Shown in pieces: positions 63,401-64,000 of a stretch of DNA of 64,000 nt. This DNA is from DASQYE01 sp035940775 (GTDB lineage: Bacteria > Acidobacteriota > Blastocatellia > Pyrinomonadales > Pyrinomonadaceae). Position 1 is the first letter of the stretch; each line of letters begins with the position of its first letter. The DNA lies in the NCBI GenBank assembly GCA_035940775.1, contig DASZEN010000003.1:62001-126000 (forward strand). Reading direction: 5' to 3'. Position numbers and translations under genes: made by a program. Under the pieces are notes generated by a model that saw nothing but the letters and a program-made list of their open reading frames with translations, was not told where the DNA came from and searched no databases.

Positions 63401-64000
63401 ATGTACGAGTTTGCCGTCGCTCCGGCGGTCACACAGATACGCCGTCGCGGTGTCGAGATCACAGAGGTTTCGCCCGCATCTTTAGCCGCCGAGCTTGAGC
63501 TTGAGCCGGGCGACCGGATCGTTAAGGTCAACGGTCGGGTGGTGCGCGATTATCTTGACTTCCGTTTTCAGACGGGCGGCGAGACCGCGTTGGTGCTGGA
63601 AGTCCGCAAAAAGAGCGGCGAGGATTGGGAGCTGGACATAGAGCGCGACGAGGGCGAGGATTTTGGCCTCGGCTTTGAGCAGATTGTCCCCCGCCAGTGC
63701 GCCAACGAATGCATCTTCTGCTTCTGCAAAGGCAACCCGGAGGACGCGCGCCCGTCGCTCTTCATACGCGACGAGGATATACGGCTCTCTTTCCTCTACG
63801 GCAACTACACGACGCTGACATCCATCACCGACGATGAGATGAGGCGCGTCATCGAGCAACGCCTGACGCCGCAGTATGTCTCCGTTCATGCGACAGACCT
63901 GGACGTGCGCGCCCATCTGCTGGGGATCGACGCCGGGCGCGCCGACATCTCCGGAAAGATGCGGCGGATGATGGATGCCGGGATTGAGATTCACGCGCAG
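63401..64000 (+). CDS. DUF512-type PDZ/radical SAM protein, N-terminal part (3' end outside window)
   Basis: A 200-residue partial frame that runs off the right edge. Residues 1-75 form a PDZ-like module (ITEVSPASLAAELELEPGDR, IVKVNGRVVRDYLDF). Then comes RQCANECIFCFCKGNP with C100, C104 and C107, the CxxxCxxC cluster of radical SAM enzymes, and RDEDIRLSFLYGNYTTLTSI. It matches the DUF512 radical SAM family of uncertain substrate. The C-terminal half cannot be seen. Confidence 0.85.
   Translation, partial: MYEFAVAPAVTQIRRRGVEITEVSPASLAAELELEPGDRIVKVNGRVVRDYLDFRFQTGGETALVLEVRKKSGEDWELDIERDEGEDFGLGFEQIVPRQCANECIFCFCKGNPEDARPSLFIRDEDIRLSFLYGNYTTLTSITDDEMRRVIEQRLTPQYVSVHATDLDVRAHLLGIDAGRADISGKMRRMMDAGIEIHAQ

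Overview
The window looks like chromosomal DNA of a free-living bacterium of the Acidobacteriota, probably class Blastocatellia. This is an inference. It rests on the GC-rich coding style, an Oar-like TonB-dependent receptor with an N-terminal carboxypeptidase-regulatory domain, a Ser/Thr kinase fused to a TPR array, abundant secreted regulatory-like proteins, and housekeeping proteins that read as acidobacterial. About 50 protein genes are packed on both strands. I found no rRNA, tRNA, CRISPR array, insertion sequence or prophage, and no clear pseudogene. Both edges cut genes: a metallo-aminopeptidase-like C-terminus on the left and a PDZ/radical-SAM protein of the DUF512 type on the right.

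Layout. 1-3.2 kb: aminopeptidase tail, cardiolipin synthase-like PLD protein and an EEP-family phosphodiesterase. 3.4-10.2 kb: an ergothioneine locus with egtB on the minus strand and, divergently, egtD, an EgtA-like glutamate-cysteine ligase, and a two-gene ABC importer whose ATPase and fused permease/binding protein match the OpuC/EgtUV architecture, then a small protein and a strong terminator. 10.3-16.3 kb: secreted proteins, amidohydrolase, DUF1326 protein, a small membrane protein, a CruA/CruP-type lycopene-cyclase-like flavoprotein and a secreted phosphatase. 16.6-26.8 kb (minus strand): TPR kinase with a Ser/Thr-rich satellite protein, purK-purE, isocitrate dehydrogenase, polysaccharide deacetylase plus acetyltransferase, and two small proteins of unknown function. 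27.3-32.9 kb: glycine-rich RNA-binding protein, then DUF1015-serA-SDR-serC for serine synthesis, then pterin dehydratase. 33-37.6 kb: glycosyltransferase, HAD phosphatase and three stress-type proteins, including an SRPBCC domain with a huge charged disordered tail. 38-41.1 kb: Oar-like receptor. 41.6-51.6 kb: thiolase, RDD protein, tyrS, proC, and a minus-strand run containing purF, purM and purN interleaved with an MBL/DUF3006 pair. 51.8-59.6 kb: glutaredoxin-like protein, zinc dehydrogenase, EamA exporter, HtrA protease, aldehyde dehydrogenase and alanine dehydrogenase. 59.7-63.2 kb: a three-gene envelope-type cassette (tiny membrane protein, kinase-like/methyltransferase fusion, membrane sulfatase-like enzyme).

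The most interesting units are the ergothioneine synthesis-plus-transport locus; the 59.8-63.2 kb cassette, whose joint function I cannot name; the kinase with its Thr/Ser-rich neighbour; and a genome-wide habit of microsatellites. Those are (CA)n(CT)n-like compound repeats between genes and triplet repeats encoding runs of Gln, Ser or Thr inside genes.
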